In this document: piece by piece, positions 7,952-16,299 of the stretch
Numbering within the stretch: position 1 is the stretch's first letter
Layout of the letters: every line of letters starts with the position of its first letter
Assembly (NCBI RefSeq): GCF_015476655.1
Contig: NZ_JABFHF010000009.1
Location: 1 to 64,000 of the forward strand
DNA: 64,000 nucleotides
Direction: 5' to 3'
Source of the DNA: Aquiflexum lacus
Lineage (GTDB): Bacteria > Bacteroidota > Bacteroidia > Cytophagales > Cyclobacteriaceae
Notes under the pieces: model-generated
Database searches by the model: none
What the model was told of the DNA's origin: nothing
Seen by the model: only the letters and a program-made list of their open reading frames with translations
Program-made: the position numbers and the translations under genes

Positions 7952-8518
7952 CTATTTGGGTGGTAGAAAATATGAAATCCCATTTGTTCTGGTTGATTCT
8001 TTTATGTAAAATTCACAGAATGTATTCCACTGGCCATCTTCTGATTTCAAGAAAAAAATAATTTTTTCTTCCCAAAGTTTTTTATAAAGTATTACAGCTG
8101 TTCCCCTTTCAATAATGGGAGAAGACAAATAAAGAATGTTGTTTGAATTGTATTCACTAACAAGTTTGATGCTTGTTTTATTAATTTTTCCCTCTTCAAT
8201 TCTATAAGGACCCTGTATATTATCTATTTTAATATTAATATTCTCTAAAGTTGTTTCATCCACAAATCTTGAAATTTCATTTTTTGAAACACCACTTTCC
8301 TCATATAAACAGAAACCGATATCATTTTTCAGCCAATTTAAGTTTAAATAATGCTGCCAATGATATGAAAAATTTGTCTTGTGATACAATAAAGTGTTTT
8401 CTTTTAAAAAGGAATTTAGAATATTATATTGTTCAATTGTTAGAGGAGGGATATTTGTTTGTCCAAATGCTCCTGTAAGCATAAATACCAATAATATATT
8501 AAGAATTATCTTTTTCAT
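7952..8518 (-). CDS. small exported protein, predicted immunity/partner (copy 5)
   Basis: The protein has 188 residues starting MKKIILNILLVFMLTGAFGQ, a standard signal peptide. It follows the intact-bodied effector 8522-10145 with 3 bp between stop and ATG, so it should be that protein's partner. It shares the C-terminal half of the array family: LYLSSPIIERGTAVILYKKLW, then FFLKSEDGQWNTFCEFYI. The N-terminal half is the most diverged of the five, as expected if it recognises a different effector domain. Predicted to act in the periplasm; inference from position and signal peptide. Confidence 0.55.
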   Translation of the reverse strand: MKKIILNILLVFMLTGAFGQTNIPPLTIEQYNILNSFLKENTLLYHKTNFSYHWQHYLNLNWLKNDIGFCLYEESGVSKNEISRFVDETTLENINIKIDNIQGPYRIEEGKINKTSIKLVSEYNSNNILYLSSPIIERGTAVILYKKLWEEKIIFFLKSEDGQWNTFCEFYIKESTRTNGISYFLPPK

Positions 8519-8521
8519 TTT

Positions 8522-10060
8522 CTAGCAAGGTTTACTTTTAGCATCAACACTATTTGTAGCTTCATTGATTATTATCTGCATGTATTTATCTAAATTATCT
8601 CCAGCTAAACTTTTAAAAGAGCTATTGGGCAATTTAGTTTTGTTATCAAGTAAACCAGCAAAAGACATTGCATAATAGTAATCAAAATCTAGATTTCCTT
8701 TGTTTGGTCCGAATTTCTTCTCCCATTGATACAATGAGACTGCCATTGACAAAACATATTGCCCCATAAGTTCATGGTGAGTATCAGCTAAATTCCCTAA
8801 ATCATTATCATTTGCGAACTTATTTAGACCTAATGCAAAATCTAAATTTGTTTTTGTTTGATGGATGAAATAAGCGTGAATATTTTCATGAATAATTGTT
8901 CTCGCTATTGAGAGCTGGGAAGCCTTTTGCAAATAGCTTGAGTTAAGGGTGATTTCTATCCCACCACTTTTAAATTCAGTAATTGCATTAGATCCAGTAA
9001 GGTTTGATTGTTGAATCGTATATGGGATTTTTTTACAATCATTGAATAATTTAACTATAAGAGGGTTAATATTTAAACCAAAAAGTAAATCTAAAGATGG
9101 GGGATTATTTGGGGAACTTGAATCAATAAAAATTTTCCTTGCACATGGATCCGTCAGATTATTGTATACAATTAGATCTGGAGCAGAGATTATTGGTGGG
9201 ACATAAGCTTCATTGACAGTTCCATTACTTCCCGAACCACCATATTCATAACCTCCCGAACCACCATATTCATAAGTTTCACTTCCACCTATTGGAATAC
9301 CTGTACCTCCACTTCCTGTGCCAGGGGCAGCGCCTCCACCGCTTATTGTCCGACACTCAGTTACGACCTGAGTTTCGTAATGTTCTGTGGTTTGACCCCC
9401 AGCTGTAACTGTATAGGCAAGATAAGTAATAGCATAATCCTGACAATGTGTAGTCAAATAATTAATGCCTTGTGGATATGTTTTTCTGGCATTTTCATTT
9501 TGATCAAGATTTTTTCGATAGTTGCTTATTATTTGGCCTTCTTGAATTTTAAACCCTATGAAATGCCTTTCATCATAAGTCCAAATATCTACAGTTCCTG
9601 ACCAACCAAGGTCTATCATGTTATAATATATTTCACCAAACTCTCTTATGGAGTTTTCATTGTTCGGATAGTAGCGGGCAATCACAGGATCAAATCTTCC
9701 GTTTTCCTTATTTTCCACAAACATAATATTTTGGATTACCGCCTTGTTCGGTTCTGTTCCAGGAATACTATCTGATAGATAGCTTGGAAAATACAACTCA
9801 GCATTTGCCAAATTGATCTCATATACCTCTCTTCCATCAGGAAACTGAAAGATATGGAATTTGTCCCAATCGGGTTCTTTTTCAAAAAAAGGAAGGATAA
9901 GTTCATGGGATTCGGTTCTGTAACTGTCCCTTGAATCACCGATTTTCAAATCCTTTTTGTGGGTATCAAACCAGTTTCGGACGATAGCAAGTTTTGAATT
10001 TTGTTCAGGTACTTCAAGTTTCTCTGTTGGTTCTTCTATGCATGAGGTCAATGCGATCAA
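8522..10060 (-). CDS. lipoprotein effector with C-terminal HExxH metallopeptidase-like domain; start disrupted by a C7 tract
   Basis: From the TTG at 10060 the protein has 512 residues, but the true start is probably the ATG at 10145. From there the frame is broken by seven C on the coding strand (10123-10129). With six or nine C it would read MKNHFTPLYK, then a hydrophobic FSLGFILIALTSC lipobox joined to this frame. Order: lipobox Cys followed by IEEP (acidic, like surface-export signals of Bacteroidota lipoproteins), a carrier domain of about 180 residues, a Gly-rich linker with repeated YEYGGSG, then the effector domain with SIARTIIHENIHAYF, THHELMG and YYYAMSFAGL, ending DAKSKPC. Partner gene follows at 8518. 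Toxin role is inference; it might instead be a surface protease with an inhibitor. Confidence 0.65.
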   Translation of the reverse strand: MIALTSCIEEPTEKLEVPEQNSKLAIVRNWFDTHKKDLKIGDSRDSYRTESHELILPFFEKEPDWDKFHIFQFPDGREVYEINLANAELYFPSYLSDSIPGTEPNKAVIQNIMFVENKENGRFDPVIARYYPNNENSIREFGEIYYNMIDLGWSGTVDIWTYDERHFIGFKIQEGQIISNYRKNLDQNENARKTYPQGINYLTTHCQDYAITYLAYTVTAGGQTTEHYETQVVTECRTISGGGAAPGTGSGGTGIPIGGSETYEYGGSGGYEYGGSGSNGTVNEAYVPPIISAPDLIVYNNLTDPCARKIFIDSSSPNNPPSLDLLFGLNINPLIVKLFNDCKKIPYTIQQSNLTGSNAITEFKSGGIEITLNSSYLQKASQLSIARTIIHENIHAYFIHQTKTNLDFALGLNKFANDNDLGNLADTHHELMGQYVLSMAVSLYQWEKKFGPNKGNLDFDYYYAMSFAGLLDNKTKLPNSSFKSLAGDNLDKYMQIIINEATNSVDAKSKPC

Positions 10061-10122
10061 AATAAACCCTAAAGAAAATAGGCAAACTCGTAATAAATTA
10101 AATGAAGAAGTTAGTTTGTAGA

Positions 10123-10129
10123 GGGGGGG
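10123..10129 (-). repeat. mononucleotide tract (seven G on +, seven C on coding strand) at effector start
   Basis: Codons from ATG 10145 read M K N H F T P P and end at a TAA after 15 codons. Removing one C, or adding two, joins this ATG to the lipoprotein signal and the whole 8522 frame. This fits slipped-strand phase variation, currently OFF, but a sequencing error or a fixed mutation gives the same picture. Confidence 0.6.
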
Positions 10130-10295
10130 TAAAATGATTTTTCATTACAAAATAATTAAGTACAAAATATGGTTTTAAAAGAGTTAACTAAAAGTAGCAT
10201 TTACTTTTTTAAATCACAATATTTTAATTATTTAATTAGTCATAAATCAAAGGTGAAATTCTATTTCCTATATTCTTGTGTCTTAAGTCTTTTGC

Positions 10296-12470
10296 TTATT
10301 TATCCCCCGGCCTATAAACCCTCCTTGCATTCTCCAGCACATCTTCCCTATAATAACTGACATCCTTGAATATTCCCTTACTGTAGTTTTCTGCCTGATC
10401 TACAAAGTGGGGAGAAAAAGGGTTGCCGCTTTGCCCGCCCGCCAACAAAGATTTTGCCCTGACTTTCTCTCCAAATTCTACTGCAGCGACAAAGCTGTTC
10501 CCGACATTCCCGTACCATTTTTTGGTATTGGGATAGGCCCGACTGCCATAAGCGGCCAAGGAACCCCAAAGGGAGGAATTATAACCGACAGGCAAACTTG
10601 GCAACTCATCAAAGAACTTTCCCTGAATCTCATTGGTGACACGCTGAAAACGGTTGATTTCCCCCCAAGGGGTGTTCCAGGTTCCAAAATCTTCCACAAG
10701 TTTGTCGACTGCTTTTTCCAATGTCAAAATCTTTATTTCATCACTTGTATGATTTGCAAGAAAATCAAAAATGTAAGCGTCCCATGGCCTTTCCAATTCT
10801 CTTCCCACAGCCATTAATTGATTTCCCCAGAAAACAGCCAAGGAAGTACCCACTGAATTGACACCTGTTTTTAAATCCCAAGAAGAAAGCACAGCCATAG
10901 GTTCTTTCAACTTTGACTTCCTTGGGTCATTTTCCGAAAGGCTATTGTATGCTTTTTCCAATGCAGGAATCATAGGATCAAAGGCCATCAAAGTTGGTTC
11001 ATAAGCTACTTCTGAGATCAGGGATTCCAGTGTAAGATCCTTTTTGTCAGTGAGAATTCTGACAGCATTCACTCCTCTTGCATTTTCCAGGTCCCAAGCG
11101 ATATAGGGTGGATAATCCTCCTTTTTGGGGCTAAAAGGTCCCGCAGCAGTAAATGGGGTTGAATTGCAGTGCTGTATCCAACCATTTTCCGGATTTTCGA
11201 TATAGATCATTTCCTCAATTTCATGTAAACCTTTCCAATCCGTATCAGGATTACTCCCATCCACCACATTCCTCCAATCAAATTGCGGATCACGCACCGG
11301 GATAAAATTCCCATGGTAGTACACAATATTGCCATCCCGATCGGCATAGACAGTACTGTTGGAAGAATTGGTTTTCAGTTCCATATTGGCTTTGAACTCC
11401 GCATGATTTTTTGTTTTAGTCCTATTATAGGACTGTGTCAGGGCTTTTTCCCGCTCCACCATCAGTGCGATGGCCACCCACTTTCCATTTTCCTCTCTAA
11501 TGACAGGCCCATGATGGCTGTAGAAAGCAGTGAATTCCCTGCTTTGCATGTCATCCCCCTCTGTATAAGGGACTATGATTTTTTTCTCAATAAATAGTCG
11601 CCACTGTTTTCCGAATTTGTAATGGTATTTACCTTTTCTTTTTTCAACAGTCAGGGCAAAATGGTCGATGGCATCTGCCTTGGCAGAAGTATGCATCCAA
11701 CCGTTGTATTCATTGAATCCTTGGTAAATAAAAAACTGTCCCCAGGTTACCGCTCCGTAAGCATTCAACCCTTCCTCACTTACCATATGCACCTCAGGCC
11801 GGAAATAAAACGAAGTATGCGGATTGATCATTAGGAGTGCGTTTCCTGATTTTGACAGTTTGGGTGCAATCGCAAAACCGTTTGAACCTCTTGGCTCTTC
11901 TTCCCAATCTCTTTCAGCATAAACAAGATCAGCTAAAAAATCCTTATCGTAAAATGCTTTCAATTGATTGACCGAGATCGTTTCTATATCTCCGCCAATA
12001 CTGCCTTCACTGAATGTAAGCGCCATCCAAGGTTCAAATTTGTTTAGGAGTTTGGGTTTTACTTCAGGATGGGTGTATAAGTAATAATTGATGCCATCAG
12101 CCCAGGCATCCATCAGGTCTTTGAGCCATTGAGGGGAGTTTTGGTATTCGCTTTTGACAACCTCTTCGTCTATATAGAGTTTCATCCGGAGGTCTGCATA
12201 TATTTCCTTTGCCCCTTCCACTTCTGCCTTTCTACCCATAGCGGTAATGTAATTCATTTCCACCCGGTTAAAATCATCCTCGCATTGAGCGTAGATCATT
12301 CCAAATACAGCATTTGCATCTGATGTACCATAGACGTGGGGAACTCCCCATTGGTCTCGGATGATCTCTGTGTTTTGTGCTCTTTTTTCCCATTTTTCAT
12401 GATGTGCCTGAGAAAAAGAGGCTGTATAAAGAAATAAAAAGGCAAGGACTAATATTGATCTTCTGAGCAT
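10296..12470 (-). CDS. penicillin acylase family protein (Ntn hydrolase, acylase)
   Basis: The 724-residue protein has a signal peptide (MLRRSILVLAFLFLYTASFSQ). It has the family's layout: an alpha part starting IIRDQWGVPHVYG, a spacer, and a beta part starting at Ser in RGSNGFAIAP (near residue 197), where autocleavage would expose the nucleophilic Ser. Downstream motifs include INPHTSFYF, YAFYSHHGPVI-like SHHGPV and the C-terminal GQSGNPFSPHF typical of the family. Members hydrolyse amide bonds of penicillins, N-acyl-homoserine lactones or related acylated compounds in the periplasm; the substrate cannot be told from sequence. It is the last ordinary gene before the effector array, which lies downstream on the same strand, with no visible terminator between. 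Confidence 0.88.
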   Translation of the reverse strand: MLRRSILVLAFLFLYTASFSQAHHEKWEKRAQNTEIIRDQWGVPHVYGTSDANAVFGMIYAQCEDDFNRVEMNYITAMGRKAEVEGAKEIYADLRMKLYIDEEVVKSEYQNSPQWLKDLMDAWADGINYYLYTHPEVKPKLLNKFEPWMALTFSEGSIGGDIETISVNQLKAFYDKDFLADLVYAERDWEEEPRGSNGFAIAPKLSKSGNALLMINPHTSFYFRPEVHMVSEEGLNAYGAVTWGQFFIYQGFNEYNGWMHTSAKADAIDHFALTVEKRKGKYHYKFGKQWRLFIEKKIIVPYTEGDDMQSREFTAFYSHHGPVIREENGKWVAIALMVEREKALTQSYNRTKTKNHAEFKANMELKTNSSNSTVYADRDGNIVYYHGNFIPVRDPQFDWRNVVDGSNPDTDWKGLHEIEEMIYIENPENGWIQHCNSTPFTAAGPFSPKKEDYPPYIAWDLENARGVNAVRILTDKKDLTLESLISEVAYEPTLMAFDPMIPALEKAYNSLSENDPRKSKLKEPMAVLSSWDLKTGVNSVGTSLAVFWGNQLMAVGRELERPWDAYIFDFLANHTSDEIKILTLEKAVDKLVEDFGTWNTPWGEINRFQRVTNEIQGKFFDELPSLPVGYNSSLWGSLAAYGSRAYPNTKKWYGNVGNSFVAAVEFGEKVRAKSLLAGGQSGNPFSPHFVDQAENYSKGIFKDVSYYREDVLENARRVYRPGDK

Positions 12471-12768
12471 AATTTGGGTTTTAATATTTCAATCGCCTAA
12501 AAATAACAAAATGTCTAAAGAAGCAAGTGGATTATGGGTTTAATGGAAAATAAGAAAATTAAATCAGAAAGGTTTGAAGCATCGAGCCCGATTTTTTTTT
12601 GCTGCTTATTGGAATTTTTCTGCTTAAGTCTTTTATACTAATTTCATCTTCTTGAACAAAGATTAAAAATGTAAAATAGATCGTTAGTTTTACATGCTAA
12701 AAAGAGGGCTATCCAAAATCGGAACTAGGATCGATTTTTGTTTAAAAGAGAAGAAAATTGAGTAAAGT

Positions 12769-13794
12769 ATGTTTGAAGAGAAGTATTTCAAAAATAATGA
12801 AAATGTACCACTGAAAATCCTGATGCTCTTGGATGGTATTTCAGATGGATTTTTTGTACTTGATCCTGATGATCACGTTGTTTTTATTAATGAAAAAGCT
12901 GCTGAGTTTTTAGTTTTGGACAAGCAAGAAATAATTGGTACCAACCTAAACGAGCAATCCATAAATCAAAACATAAAAAACTTTATCGCTAAGGCAAGGA
13001 CCGGTTCGTTAAGAATTGTGGAAGAAATCGGGGAGGATTCTTTGAGTTCATGGCTTGAACTCGAAGCCATTTATTATGAGGGTTTACTAGGATTGGTAGT
13101 GAGGGACATCAGTGAAAGAAAAGAGGCACAGAACGAACAAAAAAATTCTTATGAATCGATCAGAAATTTGAATACCCACATGCAATTGGCCAGGGAAGAT
13201 GAACGGGCAAGTCTCGCCAGGGAAATTCATGACCAATTGGGTCAGAGGCTTACAGGGTTCAAAATGGAGATTGATTATATTTTGAGAAAAAGCCAACCTC
13301 TTGAAAGCTTTGTTACTGAGAAACTCAGAAACGTAATCAAACAGATAGATCGGACAATAGGTACAGTGAGAAATATTTCCAGGAACCTCCGTCCGGGTAT
13401 TTTGGATGATTTTGGTCTCTTGGCGGCATTGGAATGGCAAGCTGATGAATTTACAAAAACAAGCGGTATTCCGGTTTTTTTTCAGTACTTGGGTGAGGAA
13501 AGGAAAATGGACAATCAAAAAGTAACTGCGATCTTCAGGGTTTATCAGGAATCTTTGACCAATATTATGAGGCATGCCAAATGCACGCATGTGAATGTGA
13601 TGGTTAGTTTTGGATCAAAAAGAATCGTTTTGGAAGTAGCAGACAATGGGCAGGGATTTGACCCTGAAATATTGAAGAACCAAAAATCTCTAGGTGTTTT
13701 TGGAATGAAGGAGCGGATAGAAAGTATTGGCGGGCGGTTTGAAATTGAAAGCGGTATAGGAAAAGGGACAAAGATTAAATTGGAAATGCCCTAA
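12769..13794 (+). CDS. PAS-domain sensor histidine kinase, HisKA_3 (NarX/DegS-like)
   Basis: The 341-residue protein has no membrane segment, so it senses inside the cell. A PAS domain spans about residues 10-120, with a C-terminal DISERKEAQ hinge. The dimerisation domain has the H-box ASLAREIHDQLGQRLTG (phospho-acceptor His near 153). The ATPase domain follows from about residue 245 with NIMRHAKC (N box), VADNGQGFDP (G1) and GVFGMKERIESIGG (G2). It is followed after 11 bp by its response regulator 13806-14429, and the two should form a two-component pair. The signal and targets are unknown. The 298 bp between it and the divergent acylase gene holds no gene that I can see. Confidence 0.93.
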   Translation: MFEEKYFKNNENVPLKILMLLDGISDGFFVLDPDDHVVFINEKAAEFLVLDKQEIIGTNLNEQSINQNIKNFIAKARTGSLRIVEEIGEDSLSSWLELEAIYYEGLLGLVVRDISERKEAQNEQKNSYESIRNLNTHMQLAREDERASLAREIHDQLGQRLTGFKMEIDYILRKSQPLESFVTEKLRNVIKQIDRTIGTVRNISRNLRPGILDDFGLLAALEWQADEFTKTSGIPVFFQYLGEERKMDNQKVTAIFRVYQESLTNIMRHAKCTHVNVMVSFGSKRIVLEVADNGQGFDPEILKNQKSLGVFGMKERIESIGGRFEIESGIGKGTKIKLEMP

Positions 13795-13805
13795 ATAACA
13801 AAACC

Positions 13806-14429
13806 ATGAAAGTACTCATAGCTGATGACCACCCCATCGTTCGTAAAGGTATCATTCAATTGATGGAGGATGCATATCCTGAAATGGAAGCTTCTGAGGT
13901 GACTTCGGGAAACGAAGCTCTCCAACGGATCAATGAGGAAAGTTGGGATTTGATTATTCTTGATATCTCCATGCCTGGTATCAGTGGAATTGAAGTGTTG
14001 AAGCAAGCCAGAAAAAACGGAGTCAAGGTACCCATCCTCATTTTAAGTATGCAAGCAGAAGAGCATTATGCCTTGAGAACACTTAAAGCAGGAGCTTCAG
14101 GATTTGTCAGTAAAGAAAGTGCGGGAGAGGAACTCGAAAAGGCCATTACCAAAATAATGAAAGGTAAAAAATATCTCAGTCCAAAGGTATACGAAATTAT
14201 GGCTGAGAATATCGGAGAAGAACCGATTCTTTTTCATAATAAATTGTCAGATAGAGAAATGGAAGTGATGACCCATATCGCATCAGGAAAAACGGTGTCT
14301 GAAATAGCTGAACAACTTAGTCTTAGTGTGAATACCATAAGTACATATCGATTGAGAGTCTTGGAAAAGTTGAGGCTGCAAAACAATTCTGAAATCACCA
14401 GGTATGCATTTGAGTTTGGTCTGATTTGA
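13806..14429 (+). CDS. NarL/LuxR-family response regulator
   Basis: The 207-residue protein has an N-terminal receiver domain with the acidic pair in IADDHPIV, the phospho-acceptor Asp in LIILDISMPG (about residue 55), Ser in ILILSMQ and Lys in FVSKES. A C-terminal LuxR helix-turn-helix runs from about residue 143 (LSDREMEVMTHIASGKTVSEIA) to the recognition helix VNTISTYRLRVLEKL. Paired with the kinase just upstream. It regulates transcription when phosphorylated; targets are unknown. The degenerate receiver gene 14523-14951 follows on the same strand. Confidence 0.95.
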   Translation: MKVLIADDHPIVRKGIIQLMEDAYPEMEASEVTSGNEALQRINEESWDLIILDISMPGISGIEVLKQARKNGVKVPILILSMQAEEHYALRTLKAGASGFVSKESAGEELEKAITKIMKGKKYLSPKVYEIMAENIGEEPILFHNKLSDREMEVMTHIASGKTVSEIAEQLSLSVNTISTYRLRVLEKLRLQNNSEITRYAFEFGLI

Positions 14430-14494
14430 TTTGTAGTTCAAACCATGACAAGATAATCCGCTTTTAAACTACCTTTTTTTAAACCAGTCCGAGA

Positions 14495-14502
14495 TAGATT
14501 TG
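14495..14502 (+). promoter_or_regulatory. Bacteroidota -7 box (TAGATTTG)
   Basis: TAGATTTG matches the TAnnTTTG -7 element and would start transcription near 14509, just before the ATG at 14523. No good TTTG -33 element is seen at the right spacing, so support is partial. Confidence 0.35.
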
Positions 14503-14522
14503 TGTATTCAATTATCTCGCAT

Positions 14523-14951
14523 ATGACGACAACAACAAACCATTCGATTAAAGCTTTGTTTTTTGATTTTGCACCCAGCAATACTGTAAAAATCCAAGAA
14601 ATGATTCAAGATTTGCCCTTTTTAGAGATTGATGGAAGCGTGTATTGTCTTGATAAATTGGAAGAAAGGATTTTGGAAAACAATGTTAATCTTGTAATTA
14701 TCAATGTCTGCCTCAAGCTTGCTTCAGGTAAATTCTCCCCAGATCTTACAATTGAAAGGATAAAACTCATAAATCCCGATTGTAAAATAATGTTGTGCAA
14801 GTCGCATATCGGCCCTTTGCTCAGAAAGGTTTATTTACACCAAGGGTTTGATTGGGTAGTTGATAAATCAACTGAATTGAAAAAATTACCAAAGATTATG
14901 GAAGAAATTTCGAATGAAATGACTTTGGAAGAAATAATGATTGCTTGTTAA
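14523..14951 (+). CDS. degenerate receiver-like protein (pseudo-receiver)
   Basis: I start at ATG 14523 (142 residues), not at the GTG 14502, because a -7 box overlaps 14495-14502. The fold signature is receiver-like: a first strand IKALFFDF followed by APSNTVKIQEMI, then LVIINVCLKLASGK where a normal receiver has the phospho-Asp, then CKIMLCKSH, and a late Lys in WVVDKSTELKKL. The phospho-acceptor Asp is replaced (Asn/Cys region), so it probably cannot be phosphorylated. It may bind the neighbouring kinase or regulator as a modulator. Assignment as receiver-like is from pattern only. Confidence 0.55.
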   Translation: MTTTTNHSIKALFFDFAPSNTVKIQEMIQDLPFLEIDGSVYCLDKLEERILENNVNLVIINVCLKLASGKFSPDLTIERIKLINPDCKIMLCKSHIGPLLRKVYLHQGFDWVVDKSTELKKLPKIMEEISNEMTLEEIMIAC

Positions 14952-15051
14952 AATAGTAATTACTTTAAAAACAGTTTATAAGCCCTATAATAAAAAGAGT
15001 AAGTAGAATCGTCGCTAAAATCACCCAGATTTAGATCCGATAAATACCCTC

Positions 15052-15080
15052 ACCGGAGAAGTAATTTCTCCGGTTTTTTT
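15052..15080 (+). terminator. intrinsic terminator after the pseudo-receiver gene
   Basis: Nine-bp stem ACCGGAGAA / TTCTCCGGT with a 5-base loop, followed by seven T. It overlaps the end of the convergent gene at 15079. Confidence 0.85.
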
Positions 15081-16296
15081 AATGGAATTTTTTGATTTTT
15101 TCCTGTTGCGCAACAGTTGAAAAATCTCTTGTTAGTCTTTCGGCATAATCATCCAACAATTCCCTTACCTTTCCATGATTGTCCGACCTTACAATCAAAC
15201 CCGCATGATAATCTAAAGGTACCTTGAAAAACACTTCAGGGTCGTCAAATGATGAAAGATCAGGTTCCTTGAATTTCGAAAGTGTGAGTACTATCCCTGC
15301 ATATCCTTTTTTGACTTTTGGAAGTTTATATGCTTTGCCTTTGGCAAGTGCATTTTCTATTTTGGCCCATTCTGTCCACAAATTGATGTCAGTAGCAGCT
15401 TCTACCATTTCTGCAAGATGCGCACCACCAACTCTTGAGGAAGTCTCCAAAAAGTAAATCTTTCCATCTTCTTTTCCTTTAATGAATTCAGTATGCGCAG
15501 CACTGCTTTTCATTCCAAAAGCTTTCATTACTTTTTGGTTAGCTTCTTTGATATCCTTATCATCATCAGAATCGTATGGCACATTTGCACTTCTGAATAC
15601 CCCACCTCCCTGAGAAATTTCCATGGGTGTAGCCAGGTACCTAGATACGGTACAAAACAAAGTTTCTCCTTCTAAATTTAGACTATCGGCATGGTAAACA
15701 TCTCCCGGCCTGAACTGCTCTACAAGGTATCTCACCCGATTATCACCAAGTTCGTGTATGTTTTGCCAAAGACTATCTTTATCAAATACTTTTATGATTC
15801 CATGTGCAGAAGCTTCAGATCGTGGTTTCAATACCCAAGGTGGAGGAACATTGTCTGCAAAATGATTGATTTCTTCATCATTCAAAATGGCAGAAAAGGC
15901 TGGCACTAAAACGCCCGCATCACGTGCCCTAATTCTCATGGCCAACTTATCCCTGAAGTATCTTCCGGTAGTTTGCCCCATTCCAGGAATTCTTAAATTT
16001 TCTCTCAAAAATGTAGCCTTTTCAACATCATAATCATCCAAAGCAACTAGGGCATCTATTTTTGTGGTTTTCATGATACCTGCCACTCCAAAAAGCAGTT
16101 TTTCCAAATCCCAGTCCAGATCCTGACCGGGCATATAAAACACCTCATCAATGTATTCAAAAGGCCATGGGCTTTCCCTGAGCTTTTCTGTTGTAATTAG
16201 AAAAACGGTATTGCCCGCTTTTTTCAATGAAATAAGAAAGGCGCTTCCTTTGAAATAATTGGAAATGCATAAAAAGGTTTTGTTGCTGTCCTTCAT
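15079..16296 (-). CDS. ATP-grasp domain protein
   Basis: The 405-residue protein starts with a strand-helix pre-ATP-grasp region (FLCISNYFKGSAFLISLKKAG). The ATP-grasp fold runs from about residue 105 to 300: VPPPWVLKPRSEASAHGIIKV (ATP-binding Lys and Gly-rich loop), YLVEQFRPGDVYHADSL, then FLETSSRVGGAHLAEM with the Mg-binding Glu and Asn/Ser. Such enzymes join a carboxylate to an amine through an acyl phosphate. The substrate is unknown; the sequence resembles carboxylate-amine ligases and the carbamoyl phosphate synthase-like group. It follows the leucyl aminopeptidase gene by 3 bp, so the pair is an operon and a peptide-linked role is possible. Confidence 0.85.
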   Translation of the reverse strand: MKDSNKTFLCISNYFKGSAFLISLKKAGNTVFLITTEKLRESPWPFEYIDEVFYMPGQDLDWDLEKLLFGVAGIMKTTKIDALVALDDYDVEKATFLRENLRIPGMGQTTGRYFRDKLAMRIRARDAGVLVPAFSAILNDEEINHFADNVPPPWVLKPRSEASAHGIIKVFDKDSLWQNIHELGDNRVRYLVEQFRPGDVYHADSLNLEGETLFCTVSRYLATPMEISQGGGVFRSANVPYDSDDDKDIKEANQKVMKAFGMKSSAAHTEFIKGKEDGKIYFLETSSRVGGAHLAEMVEAATDINLWTEWAKIENALAKGKAYKLPKVKKGYAGIVLTLSKFKEPDLSSFDDPEVFFKVPLDYHAGLIVRSDNHGKVRELLDDYAERLTRDFSTVAQQEKIKKFH

Positions 16297-16299
16297 GGC

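Noticed and set aside
3304-10145. Whole array as a mobile island or prophage.
   Set aside because: No integrase, transposase, tRNA junction or flanking repeats are seen; the acylase and membrane genes on either side look like ordinary chromosome.
15224-15457. Plus-strand frame opposite the ATP-grasp gene.
   Set aside because: Antisense shadow with no start signal or homology that I can see.
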